NCBI GenBank assembly: GCA_030631415.1 | Contig: DAOVLE010000049.1 | Coordinates: forward strand, 1-25,169 | DNA: 25,169 bases | DNA from: JAAEQG01 sp023133475 | GTDB lineage: Bacteria; Planctomycetota; Phycisphaerae; UBA1845 | Direction of reading: 5' to 3' | In this document: positions 8,501 to 14,667 of the stretch, one piece after another | Position numbering within the stretch: position 1 is the first letter of the stretch | Layout: every line of letters begins with the position of its first letter | Notes under the pieces: model-generated | What the model was told of the DNA's origin: nothing | The model's database searches: none | Seen by the model: the letters and a program-made list of their open reading frames with translations, nothing else | Position numbers and translations under genes: made by a program

Positions 8501-10473
8501 CTGAACAAAATGTAAAACTGGTAGGTTCCATCGACCTGCGGGTTCCCCGTGTTGGCAATGTGACGTTTGGCCGGGCTAGAGCCAAATACCCTCGTGAGTG
8601 CCGGACCCTGGACGTACTCATTAGCCAGGTAGTTGAACAGATCAGTCCCCCCCCAGTCTGCCGTGCAGTACTGAAACCTGTGTGTGGCGATGTCCCTTAG
8701 CTGCTTCTGAATAACTTCTCCGCTTTGGGGGTCTTGGACATCAATCTCACCGGTATCGCTCAGCGTCATCAGGTAGTTGCCAAGTGACATTCCTCCGGTA
8801 TCCGTCACGATGCCGTCCAGGGTTTGCGGCTCGAAGATCGACTTGATACGTGGCGAGAACGCGATAGCAGAACCTTCACAGGACGCGGCATAGCGGTAGA
8901 GTGTCATGCGTTCCTCTCTGGCTTCGCCTGCTTCTGCGCCGGCGTCCTTCCTGCGCACAACCGCTCGGAGGAGCAGGCCGACGTCACTCCTAGACGACGC
9001 GCATTCACCGACCACGTTAGGATTGATCCCCAGCTTCGCCGGAAGGTCTTCGGCAGGGTTGTATGTGTACTCTGCCTGGAGAACCCAATTGTCGGGGGCG
9101 CCGGGATATTCGATGTTGTCCCAATCCTCCAATCCATTCGGGCCGTTGGAATTGCAAAAAGCCTCCTCTGGAAGGGTAAAGCAGGCGTTGAAGCTGAGGT
9201 CGACGTCGCCCTCGTAGACAAAGATGGATCGCAGCTTGTGCTCTTTCCAGGTTTGATGGCAGGTTCCGGGGTCACACTTAGTGGTGTTGTGGTAGGTCAC
9301 GTGCACGACCTGGTGATAGTACAGTAGTGTCCAGACGGGGGGATCACCCTCACCGGACTGGGCGGGGTAAAGCTTGATGGATTTGATTTGCCCCTGCTGG
9401 TTGCAGGTGTAGCAGGGTCCTTCATAAGCAGGCGCCTCTTTCGTGCAACACCCCGCTTCAAATTGAAGCAGATCGCAGTATTCATATTCGATGCGATTCC
9501 CGTGTCGATCCTCCAGGCGGGTCAACATGGCGTAGTACGGATACCCGTGCCCCTCCGGAGGCGGGGTGTGTGCGTCCTTGCCGTCGGTTGAATAGTCTTC
9601 GCGGTAGGCCCGAAACGTGTATTTGATGCTCTGGCGATTAAGCCAGACGTGAATCTCATCCGGAGGGTCCCCGCCGTTGGTGCGGTAATCGGTTATGGCG
9701 TCAAACCACGAGGGGGCTACGTACCGATCAACATTTTCGTCGTACAGGAACGGGATAGCGTGATGTGCATCCGGGATCAGATAGCACCGCGGTTGGGGCA
9801 TGTCGATGTACTCAGTGTTCAGTCCCCACCTCGGCTGGGCGTCGATCAGGAAGATGGGGTTCTCGCTCATCATCCACTGCTTCCCATTCCAGTCCCAGAA
9901 GGGATTGCGCCTATCGCCTCCATGATACGCGAAATTGTTCCCGAACGTCCGGACGTGGCGAAAGACCGCACTGCCGAAGGGCAGTTCAAAGTCGATGGTT
10001 TGGATCAGTGGCCGCCCGAACATCAGGTCCACGATCCCCCCTTGCGTTGGTGTTTCGAGATACGGGATGGGCGTGCCGAAGTGTTTTCCCACCGACGAGA
10101 TCAAAGGCAACGATCCTGCCACCGCATCCAAGGCCCGCGGTGGTAATTCGGGTGGCCCAAACATTGTGCAGAGTTTGATCTGCAACGGCCATGAACCAGC
10201 GGTATCGCTCCCCCCAGCGAAGCCGTTACAGCATGCTCCGTCTTCGTCTTCGTCTTCGTCTACCGGTTCCAAGTCCAAGCCGCAGTACACCGGTTCGCTA
10301 CAGCACGCATCACCTTCGTACTCACATCCTGGGCCGCACGGTGGGTCTTCGCATTGTGCCCGGGCGCCGGGCCCACACGCCGCGACAAGCAGAAAAACCA
10401 CACCAACGCCCACTGCCGGCCGAATTCCGCACCGATGTAAAACCACCACATCCACCCTCACAAATGAAATCAA
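2590..10473 (-). CDS. Giant secreted RHS/YD-repeat protein with HH-nuclease-like C-terminal tip
   Basis: The 2627-aa product has an N-terminal signal (residues about 20-39, possible cleavage ARA|Q; VAAC at 30-33 could alternatively be a lipobox), a Cys-rich stretch, then a very long YD-repeat shell (YDEFGRP, YDAFGQV, YDDRDRL, YDSLNRL). Residues about 2150-2292 are four dockerin/EF-hand-like repeats inserted just before the conserved RHS-associated core (RYGNPFMWTGQRYDPVTGQ to DPFGL at 2394-2398). The 229-aa tip after DPFGL has an Ala/Gly-rich hydrophobic segment (about 2421-2500), then HHTIP (H2530-H2531), IHDTLH (H2568, H2572) and WH (H2591). This spacing resembles HNH/EndoVII-superfamily toxins such as the AHH type; substrate cleavage is inferred. 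The frame opens with TTG at 10473, but GTG at 10449 follows GAGG at 6-nt spacing and is the likelier start. Export is apparently by Sec, with no PAAR or VgrG-like domain. Known secreted YD proteins also serve adhesion, so toxin function is probable rather than proven. Confidence 0.9.
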   Translation of the reverse strand: MISFVRVDVVVLHRCGIRPAVGVGVVFLLVAACGPGARAQCEDPPCGPGCEYEGDACCSEPVYCGLDLEPVDEDEDEDGACCNGFAGGSDTAGSWPLQIKLCTMFGPPELPPRALDAVAGSLPLISSVGKHFGTPIPYLETPTQGGIVDLMFGRPLIQTIDFELPFGSAVFRHVRTFGNNFAYHGGDRRNPFWDWNGKQWMMSENPIFLIDAQPRWGLNTEYIDMPQPRCYLIPDAHHAIPFLYDENVDRYVAPSWFDAITDYRTNGGDPPDEIHVWLNRQSIKYTFRAYREDYSTDGKDAHTPPPEGHGYPYYAMLTRLEDRHGNRIEYEYCDLLQFEAGCCTKEAPAYEGPCYTCNQQGQIKSIKLYPAQSGEGDPPVWTLLYYHQVVHVTYHNTTKCDPGTCHQTWKEHKLRSIFVYEGDVDLSFNACFTLPEEAFCNSNGPNGLEDWDNIEYPGAPDNWVLQAEYTYNPAEDLPAKLGINPNVVGECASSRSDVGLLLRAVVRRKDAGAEAGEAREERMTLYRYAASCEGSAIAFSPRIKSIFEPQTLDGIVTDTGGMSLGNYLMTLSDTGEIDVQDPQSGEVIQKQLRDIATHRFQYCTADWGGTDLFNYLANEYVQGPALTRVFGSSPAKRHIANTGNPQVDGTYQFYILFSLMNDDLAGDRAGYWEWDGHVPFYYKGHIPHYNYNGTVEPEPPLPFDMARHVTIIDRLKPGAVYDPDDHRVPYGEYGMLSRRVMEMNAAGFVLRERMFDFDDDCGGLMNQQGYAKQKIYDEHGRIRQIRTAGWGSIDNANTIDSDGLIYFFEYDDVDTNGIPDELSREGIMLGTNGTRYYLADYEHSHPERPELVSRTTRFRTPVTDPETEDPENHQVAYSHYDLGDDDEVLFEEHVSNTGRFTETEDPIYALRRVRYDDQGRPQHRGFGQATTLDDPATQDMLEFFYNYTEYDQYGRKTCEIIDADTHSIADEFERVVADEVLLPALEWETAYRYDMRNRPEQIDKPGGLSDRFAYDLTGPDGLLEMWKYADVKNGETAKPVQIVRYSKQGRMDSTLQVHLDTLNGLYNGSESYTEEDVVSTARMLYDEFGRPAGAQALADVNTNSSALTARISYDAFGQVGRQQSPDSTITRTVHGMRGRVSKVYKGTQDWHIYWGTAVWCDAQGEPEHCIDEDDPEQADDNMVLTEKWYYGDGTAENGGKNATGKVVAQRRYQRKPTNQYFLEDDEQPGLYPENDEDDIGLVTAYEYDCRMRPVCIEEQSELGELLFVAVAWYDYQNREVMAAEYSPDGLPADDQIDPRMFDIDTPAPSASMILSASPPPLSLKQTIHDKIGRVCEERTYDVSAPDGNVYVSVQYDYDSRGLVVDQQSPNSPRTKSVYDARGRLIRRQSFAGDAELHRAEKVYDEHDNLLEEITWERPYDALGDSLDECSPDPVRRYRHYWYDQSNRLIATADYGTNSSSGTFENGDAPQRPANPPSCGSADVLVTQYAYDDAGRQNEVIDSACVVTRTEYDDIGRVMLVTENAGGQPGEPRRHTAYQYDTATGLLVKVAAVRDEHFCDTPSYDAIDWEAGDGTLQVTRYAYGGPVLDATTNGTYSDASANGGWISAVHYPDPDTGQPQQTPAVTFGYRFDGQVARRVDARGVELLYRYDDRDRLESIEAVAVPPEVSDSNMAMRYEYEPNGMLKSASSMISLEGGERSRVEFEYGGFGQLTRATQIHGVNPPVVIGTVTYDWEADSAANGYRLSAITYPNDETVTFDYGPAGGIDDWLDRVTGVRLNGTLLAGYRYMGLGRKVGASLGNGISVDFDDGFGGPPTGLDQFGRILDLTYAGNSPEPLVQVGYGYDSRGNRTFARITGGAEGQSWRYWYDSLNRLIGAARGTLNAAGDSFIGDTDPETIGWSLDDLGNWSSDGVDKAGLRRFTDVGGDGIFDDATDTLHSWQRHNTNEVNEIESVTVGDAAGTNGVEAFAYDDAGNLILDHEHYYIYDAWNRLAEVCYRGTMHVGTNGLEGVTGRLMLFHEYDALGRRVCTIKYPTVAQYQKTIHLYGGSAACLAEYDDVFSHDPALQRWFVHGQSFPDPLVMVDESDAGDWPAGVAEVLYYLKDALGSVMALADEDGEVVERYFYDPYGKVSIVGADQSPVMQLPATPPGDYFDANFNGLIEVSDFDHFETCMVDRPTNLFCVFVHDVDGDGSVTLHDESIFVYWYSEVVECWVEPETCEGDGIELPVLDCARAVGLSCDLDQDGDLDLFDVFGFQACINSNGPMCRFVYDVDRDGDVDLSDYAVFEEFLLGPTDWPPTTTPRPSRYGNPFMWTGQRYDPVTGQTLFLARTYSPELGRFLQRDPLGPLDSTGEPYFGEPGSAPSIGSPLVAAVSEYLSAFNLYLYVNASPINGTDPFGLSSDFDYFDEADDIIADIYADRVAAAHHAFQQIGQIAQATAQAALFAAITAMCPPAGLAMSAWGLAVSLEDMYYNGLTWGNAAGATLSAVGVRASLGPSVAFVGKLRGGLARTQRAYRAMRGGSAHAAKLVGHHTIPRAVLKQLPKRVRSRIYGQSRGGNRIIWDIPSDIHDTLHGAVGRGYGKPGGAWNTRWHWEIRAKGGYKNVAADDIYEIRDRLVRDFDLERFRPG
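3537..5029. repeat. RHS core segment duplicated at 1-1455
   Basis: This part of the large RHS gene is paralogous to positions 1-1455. The part nearest the RHS shell (4505-5029 against 931-1455) aligns without gaps and I count about 19 differences in 525 bases. The part with the EF-hand-like insert (3537-4090) is clearly more diverged, with length changes. Homology stops sharply at 1455/5029. Confidence 0.9.
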
Positions 10474-10514
10474 GTAAAACTCTGTCCCAACAGCCGCCCC
10501 TTTTGTTCTTCGGG

Positions 10515-10543
10515 GTTATATTGGTTCAAAGAGTATTTGTTCA
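10515..10543 (-). promoter_or_regulatory. Possible sigma70-like promoter of the RHS gene
   Basis: On the minus strand TGAACA (10538-10543) and TATAAC (10515-10520) are separated by exactly 17 nt. It would give a leader of about 60 nt before the GTG start at 10449. Only a sequence match; a nearby TTGATA...TACTCT pair is an alternative. Confidence 0.35.
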
Positions 10544-10573
10544 CGGGGAGATTATCAAGAGGAATTCATCGAC

Positions 10574-10652
10574 GGGGGGATGGGAAACGTGGAGAATGGA
10601 GAATGGAGAAGTGCGGTGATCGTAACCGCGCCGGCGTGTTTGGTGGCGGCAG
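10574..10652 (+). repeat. Left arm of dispersed inverted repeat (mate 12641-12738)
   Basis: It reads GGGGGGATGGGAAACGT, then GGAGAATGGAGAA, then a segment containing GCCGGCGTGTTTGG. The reverse complement of all three blocks in the same order occurs at 12641-12738. The pair brackets the tRNA-Lys, the NYN gene and the small secreted protein. Confidence 0.75.
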
Positions 10653-10656
10653 GCTT

Positions 10657-10799
10657 GCGCTAGGCCCGGCATTTATGCCGGGTATTGGAGTGGTTGCCTT
10701 TGCCCCTCCCGTTCCGCCCCGTCGCCTTCGGCGGCGGGGCGGAACGGGGGGGATTCTTCGTTTGCCCTTCTCACCCGGCATAAATGCCGGGCCTAGCGC
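10657..10799. repeat. Large nested palindrome
   Basis: The outer arms GCGCTAGGCCCGGCATTTAT (from 10657) and their reverse complement (10774-10799) enclose an inner GC-rich hairpin (about 10708-10750, CCCGTTCCGCCCCG paired with CGGGGCGGAACGGG around a TTCG loop). The outer arm is itself palindromic (CCCGGCATTTATGCCGGG). It lies in non-coding DNA; no transposase is present, so it is likely a REP-like or miniature element. The rest of the gap 10474-10957 holds only low-complexity sequence and a short TTGCCTC triplication near 10900. Confidence 0.8.
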
Positions 10800-10957
10800 G
10801 ACAGCTTGTCTGAAGTTGCCGTCTTACCCCAGGGCTTGGCTTCGCTCCCCCTGGGCTGGAATCCACCACCCTCGTTGGGGACTCAGAAGAAGACACCTTG
10901 TTGCCTCTTGCCTCTTGCCTCTTCTTCACACCACGGGCTTACTGAATGTTTACAAAC

Positions 10958-11030
10958 TGAGGACGCTGGGACTCGAACCCAGGACAAACGGCTTAAAAGG
11001 CCGCTGCTCTACCAACTGAGCTACGTCCCC
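10958..11030 (-). tRNA. tRNA-Lys (anticodon UUU)
   Basis: Folded by hand, the minus strand gives a complete 73-nt cloverleaf: acceptor GGGGACG paired with CGTCCTC (one G-U), D-arm GCTC...GAGC, anticodon stem GCGGC/GCCGT with loop CTTTTAA, and T-arm CTGGG TTCGAGT CCCAG, followed by discriminator A. The anticodon UUU is at 10995-10997, reading AAA/AAG as lysine. CCA is not encoded. It stands alone, with no neighbouring tRNA genes. Confidence 0.96.
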
Positions 11031-11039
11031 CCAAAGAGG

Positions 11040-11067
11040 AGTCTACCAAATACTGCCCCGTTTGCAA
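11040..11067 (-). promoter_or_regulatory. Possible promoter of tRNA-Lys
   Basis: On the minus strand TTGCAA (11062-11067) and TAGACT (11040-11045) are 16 nt apart, placing a start site a few bases before the tRNA 5' end at 11030. A sequence match only. Confidence 0.35.
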
Positions 11068-11185
11068 TGCCGGCAAGGCACACCAAGCATCACCGTTTCT
11101 TCTCTGCGCCCCCTATTGCGTGTATAATTATAGCGATACCATGAGTAGGGGTAAGAATGGAGAATAACGACGAGGGATGAAAGAC

Positions 11186-11242
11186 GTAGGGCGGGTTCCA
11201 CCCGCCACGCGATGCCGATAAGGCGGGTGGAACCCGCCCTAC
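11186..11242. repeat. GTAGGGCGGG hairpin repeat, head-to-head pair
   Basis: One unit (11186-11206, GTAGGGCGGGTTCCACCC plus GCC) faces an inverted unit (11222-11242) across a 15-bp spacer. Each unit folds into a 7-bp GGCGGGT/ACCCGCC hairpin, and the pair also forms one long cruciform. It lies directly upstream of the NYN gene. The gap 11031-11269 otherwise shows only a TATAAT at 11123-11128 without a convincing -35 box. Confidence 0.9.
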
Positions 11243-11269
11243 AACTCTTGCCTCATTACACGGTGAGAC

Positions 11270-11794
11270 ATGATCCATCTGATCGACGGCAACAACCTGC
11301 TGCACGCTACTCACGCCCATTTGCCAGTGCCCCCCGTCGGAAGACAGCAGCTTTGCGCACTGCTGGGTCGTTGGGCACGGCAGAGGGGGACAGACCTCAC
11401 CGTCGTCTTTGACGGCCCCCGACCCCGGGCCGCCTTTGAGCAGCAAATGCAAGCGATGGGCGTGACAGTCATTTTCGGCGCCTCCCGATCCGCAGACGAG
11501 GTCATCGAAGAGATGATCGAGCTGTCCCCGGTGCCTGGGGAAATCCATCTGGTCACCAGTGACCGGGCGATTCAATCGGTGGCTCGACACCGGCGGTGTG
11601 CCTGTATCGAGTCGGCTGACTTCGCCCGCGAACTGGTTCCAACATCGCCGTCCAGCCGAAAGCGCGAACCTCCGCCAACCCCTCAATCGGAAAAGCCCGA
11701 CACCTTGCCGCCGGAAGAAACCGACGAGTGGATACGACGCTTCAAATTCGACCCCGATCAGCCGCCCGACGATCTGGATTTGATCCGGTATTGA
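11270..11794 (+). CDS. YacP-like NYN-domain ribonuclease
   Basis: The 174-aa protein matches the NYN (YacP/Rae1-like) branch of the PIN-like nucleases, which cleave RNA using clustered acidic residues and Mg2+. The N-terminal strand MIHLIDGNNLLH carries the hallmark DGNN (D6, N8, N9). VVFDGP (D48), SADEVIEEM (D76, E77) and VTSDRAIQ (D98) supply the other expected acidic positions in order. Residues about 125-152 are a Pro/Ser-rich linker and the last 20 residues are acidic. ATG 11270 follows GGTGAG, a fair ribosome-binding site. Bacillus Rae1 acts in ribosome-associated mRNA decay; whether this protein does the same is unknown. It is monocistronic and preceded and followed by hairpin repeats. 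Confidence 0.85.
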   Translation: MIHLIDGNNLLHATHAHLPVPPVGRQQLCALLGRWARQRGTDLTVVFDGPRPRAAFEQQMQAMGVTVIFGASRSADEVIEEMIELSPVPGEIHLVTSDRAIQSVARHRRCACIESADFARELVPTSPSSRKREPPPTPQSEKPDTLPPEETDEWIRRFKFDPDQPPDDLDLIRY

Positions 11795-11821
11795 CCCACC
11801 TTCGCAGAGAGGGATTCAGTT

Positions 11822-11884
11822 GTAGGGCGGGTTCTACCCGCCTTCGTGGCTAACTCCCAGCGTGGCGGGTGGAACCCGCCCTAC
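11822..11884. repeat. GTAGGGCGGG hairpin repeat, head-to-head pair
   Basis: A unit at 11822-11842 (with one C to T change, GGGTTCTACCC) faces an inverted unit at 11864-11884. It fills most of the gap between the convergent NYN gene and the small secreted protein, where it could act as a bidirectional 3'-end hairpin. Confidence 0.9.
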
Positions 11885-11913
11885 ATTGCGTGCTTCGCGG
11901 TGAATGATCCGGG

Positions 11914-12432
11914 CTAGCGTTTGTGGGGCTCGACCAGCTTCCACGCGCCTGGAGAAGTTTCACACATATGGATGACCGGGCTCCGCTTGTGGGTCAACTG
12001 AAAAGAGTAGTTGTTGATCCGCACCCAGACCCGCTTGCTCCAATCGAGTTTGAAATGGCTGACGTCCATCGAGAACCGAGCAACCTTGTGGGTCTCGATG
12101 ACGATTCGATTGGGCTTGGGGCTATGCCCGTTGATCCAGCCGCCCTCGACGTCGTCGTACAAGCGTTCGATACCCAGCCATGCGTCGGCAGGAAACTCCA
12201 CAAGGGAGCTTGAATTTTGCATGGGGGCTTCTTTTTTCTTCGCCGGCTTGGTGGTGACCGGTGCCGTGGTCGGCTGGGAAGCGGCGGCTGGAGCGGCAGG
12301 TTTGGACGTAGCGGTGGTTGGGGGCTTAGTGCAGCGTGCGCTCGGCAGCATCGAAACCAGCAGCATGATCAAAACCATATGCGACTGACGGCGGCATGAC
12401 GACTGCATTTGACTAAAGGCATTACTGGTCAT
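11914..12432 (-). CDS. Small secreted hypothetical protein
   Basis: I do not recognise this 172-aa family. A hydrophobic stretch MVLIMLLVSMLPSA (residues 19-32) after a basic n-region suggests export. Cys34 follows SAR, which is not a proper lipobox, so a lipoprotein is doubtful. Residues about 37-67 are a Thr/Pro/Ala/Lys linker. The C-terminal domain (about 74-172) is predicted beta-rich, with NRIVIETHKVARFSMD and KRVWVRINNYSFQL resembling strand pairs of a small extracellular sandwich. Starts at M1 (12432), M9 or M19 (12378) are all possible and none has a strong ribosome-binding site. It is transcribed towards the NYN gene and divergently from hslU. Confidence 0.6.
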   Translation of the reverse strand: MTSNAFSQMQSSCRRQSHMVLIMLLVSMLPSARCTKPPTTATSKPAAPAAASQPTTAPVTTKPAKKKEAPMQNSSSLVEFPADAWLGIERLYDDVEGGWINGHSPKPNRIVIETHKVARFSMDVSHFKLDWSKRVWVRINNYSFQLTHKRSPVIHMCETSPGAWKLVEPHKR

Positions 12433-12507
12433 AGCTCTACGCCAAGAGGAATGGGGAAAATTGAAAATGGGGGGATGGGAAACATCATCGTTATATACAC
12501 ATGTTTA

Positions 12508-12564
12508 GTAGGGCGGGTTCCACCCGCCTTCTGAGCACGGCGCGGCGGGTGGAACCCGCCCTAC
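12508..12564. repeat. GTAGGGCGGG hairpin repeat, head-to-head pair
   Basis: Units at 12508-12528 and 12544-12564 (inverted). This pair sits in the 581-bp gap between the secreted protein and hslU, next to the low-complexity ATGGGGGGATGGGAAAC sequence at about 12465-12482. Apart from the arm at 12641-12738, I see no gene in the gap. Confidence 0.9.
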
Positions 12565-12640
12565 AACTGTGATTACGCCGTTTTCTCAGTTTTTCACACC
12601 CCACGCTCCCCGTTGGGGAGCCGCTAAACACTGCGGACTT

Positions 12641-12738
12641 GTCACCGCCAAACACGCCGGCGCAGTTGCGATCACCACGCTTCTCCATTCTCAATTCTCC
12701 ATTCTCAATTCTCCATTCATCACGTTTCCCATCCCCCC
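12641..12738 (-). repeat. Right arm of dispersed inverted repeat (mate 10574-10652)
   Basis: It carries the reverse complement of the left-arm blocks: CCAAACACGCCGGCGC, TTCTCCATTCTC (here duplicated) and ACGTTTCCCATCCCCCC. Low-complexity CATTTTC-like sequence continues to about 12780. The following 12782-13013 is unique sequence upstream of hslU with no clear promoter. Confidence 0.75.
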
Positions 12739-13013
12739 ATTTTTCATTTTCCATTTCCCCCATTCCCCATTCTCCGCGCACTCCGCGGTGAATTAGATGC
12801 GGTTGCCCGGAGGGTTATACCGGTGACTGGTTCTCGCGTTGCGAACCGGTGGTTGATGTTGTACCGTATATCCCCACACCAGGGCAACGTCGCACTACCT
12901 GCACGGGTGTGGCAGATACAGTAGGTATCCATGGGGAACTCCCAGCGGTGGTTCGCCCGTTCGGATGTGGTGGCATGGGTTGAGTTTGCCTGCAAGATGG
13001 CACGAGTGGCACA

Positions 13014-14378
13014 ATGGAAGAACTGACTCCCAAACAGATTGTCAGCGAACTGGACAAGTACATCGTCGGGCAACACGACGCCAAACGGGCGGTGGCGGTG
13101 GCTATCCGCAACCGCTGGCGGCGTCAGCAGTTGCCCGAGAATATGCGCGAAGAGGTAGGCCCCAAAAACATCATCATGATCGGGCCCACCGGCGTGGGCA
13201 AAACGGAGATTGCCCGGCGGTTGGCTTTGCTGGTCAACGCCCCATTCATCAAGGTGGAAGCCACCAAGTACACCGAGGTGGGCTATCACGGCCGGGATGT
13301 CGAGAGCATGGTCCGCGATCTGGTGGACCGTTCCGTGCACATGGTCACCAGCGAGCAGCGTGAGGTGGTGCGAACCGAAGCGGAACGCTTGACCGAGGAG
13401 CAACTCCTCGATGCCCTCATACCGCCAACCGAGTTCGACCAGGCGGACAGTGACCCGGGGAGTGAAACAGCCCAACGCCGACATCGCAATCGTGAGAAGC
13501 TGCGGGCCAAACTCCGCACCGGCAAGTTGGATGACCGCACGGTGGAGCTGACCATCGAACACAAAGCCACTCCGATCGGCATGTTCGCCGCGGTGGGGGA
13601 TCAGATCGACCCCGAGATGCAGGGTTTTCTGGAGCGGCTGATGCCGAGCCAATCGAAGTCCCGCCGTCTTCCGATTCATGAGGCTCGCAAGGTGATCTTC
13701 GATCAACAATGCGATACGCTCATTGATCGCGAGAAGGTGGTGGAGATGGCATTGCACCGAGCCGAGAACCGCGGGATCATCTTCATCGACGAGTTGGACA
13801 AGCTATGTATCCCGGGCGGTGGCCATGGGCCTGATGTGTCTCGGCAGGGCGTGCAGCGTGACCTGCTCCCCATTGTCGAGGGTTCCACGGTGAGCACCCG
13901 CCACGGCCCGGTCAAAACCGATCACATCCTGTGCATCGCAGCCGGGGCATTCAGCAACGCCAGCCCCAACAACCTGATGCCGGAGTTGCAGGGGCGGTTC
14001 CCCATCCGGGTGGAACTTACGGACCTGACCAAGGAGGATTTCCTGCGGATTCTGACCGAACCGCAGAACGCCTTGACCACCCAGCAGATCGCCCTGATGG
14101 GAACCGAGGGGATAAAGCTGGAATTCCGCCCGGATGCGATTGAGGAGATGGCTGCTCTGGCTTTTCTGATGAACGAACAGGCTCAGAACATCGGTGCCCG
14201 CCGCCTTTATACCATCACCGAGAAATTGATGGAGACCTTGTCATTCGAGGCTCCGCAGCGGAGTGGGGAATCGGTCACCGTTGACGCTACGTACGTTCGA
14301 GACCATCTCGAGGACATCATCAAGAACGAGGAAATCGCCCGCTTCGGATTCCACAGCCTCCGCCAGGACAACTCGTAG
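13014..14378 (+). CDS. hslU: HslU/ClpY ATPase subunit of the HslUV protease
   Basis: The 454-aa AAA+ unfoldase is full length (E. coli HslU has 443 residues). N-terminal LTPKQIVSELDKYIVGQ is diagnostic. Walker A GPTGVGKT is at 57-64, the pore loop GYHG at 90-93 (usually GYVG), a charged I-domain at about 110-240, Walker B IIFIDE at 255-260, the PELQGRFPIRVEL segment at 323-335 and sensor-2 GARRL at 394-398. HslU unfolds substrates and threads them into the HslV peptidase in the cytoplasm, and its C-terminal tail activates HslV. No hslV is present up- or downstream, which is unusual because the two normally form an operon. The tail EEIARFGF aligns with the usual EDLSRFIL but continues 8 residues to a TAG that belongs to a hairpin repeat. 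The ATG at 13014 has only a weak ribosome-binding site. Confidence 0.95.
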   Translation: MEELTPKQIVSELDKYIVGQHDAKRAVAVAIRNRWRRQQLPENMREEVGPKNIIMIGPTGVGKTEIARRLALLVNAPFIKVEATKYTEVGYHGRDVESMVRDLVDRSVHMVTSEQREVVRTEAERLTEEQLLDALIPPTEFDQADSDPGSETAQRRHRNREKLRAKLRTGKLDDRTVELTIEHKATPIGMFAAVGDQIDPEMQGFLERLMPSQSKSRRLPIHEARKVIFDQQCDTLIDREKVVEMALHRAENRGIIFIDELDKLCIPGGGHGPDVSRQGVQRDLLPIVEGSTVSTRHGPVKTDHILCIAAGAFSNASPNNLMPELQGRFPIRVELTDLTKEDFLRILTEPQNALTTQQIALMGTEGIKLEFRPDAIEEMAALAFLMNEQAQNIGARRLYTITEKLMETLSFEAPQRSGESVTVDATYVRDHLEDIIKNEEIARFGFHSLRQDNS

Positions 14379-14395
14379 GGTGGGTTCCACCCGCC
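14375..14395 (+). repeat. GTAGGG hairpin repeat overlapping the hslU stop codon
   Basis: A single unit (GTAGGGTGGGTTCCACCC plus GCC) whose second to fourth bases, TAG, are the hslU stop (14376-14378). The hairpin directly after the stop may protect or end the mRNA, but there is no T-tract. Confidence 0.9.
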
Positions 14396-14452
14396 ATTCA
14401 GCGTTGTCGACTGGGTCCGCTTCTGGCGTGTCGCCGCTAACCCGGACTTTTC

Positions 14453-14605
14453 ATGAACGCAGAGACGCAGAGAGCGCAGAGAAGAAGGATTGGAGTGCAC
14501 CCAACGACAATGTCTCACATCCCCCCAGTTTCCATTTTTTATGAACGCAGAGACGCAGAGAGCGCAGAGAAGAAGGATTGGAGTGCACCCAACGATAATG
14601 TCTCC
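14453..14605 (+). repeat. Two-copy tandem repeat, 88-bp period
   Basis: A block of about 65 bp starting ATGAACGCAGAGACGCAGAG and ending near CAATGTCTC / TAATGTCTC occurs at 14453 and again at 14541. The copies differ at very few positions and are separated by CATCCCCCCAGTTTCC-type sequence. It fills the gap between hslU and the convergent TPR gene together with a CATTTTC-like run at about 14611-14640. Confidence 0.92.
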
Positions 14606-14667
14606 CCTCCCCCCATTTTTCATTTTCCATTTTCTCCATTCTCAATTCATCACGTTTTCAACCGACT

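Noticed and set aside
12491..12781. Minus-strand frame rich in MENG/MEKRG-type repeats
   Set aside because: It is the translation of CATTTTC-like low-complexity DNA and hairpin repeats, with no gene-like character.
12782..13013. hslV remnant upstream of hslU
   Set aside because: Reading this segment by eye shows no catalytic Thr start or HslV-like sequence and no long frame.
12744..13757. Minus-strand open frame of 337 codons
   Set aside because: Antisense to hslU, whose AAA+ motifs are unambiguous on the plus strand.
14375..14395. Rho-independent terminator after hslU
   Set aside because: A hairpin is present but no T-tract follows, and the unit also occurs upstream of genes, so I class it as a repeat only.
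14453..14605. CRISPR array
   Set aside because: Only two long repeat copies, no short repeat/spacer alternation and no cas genes.
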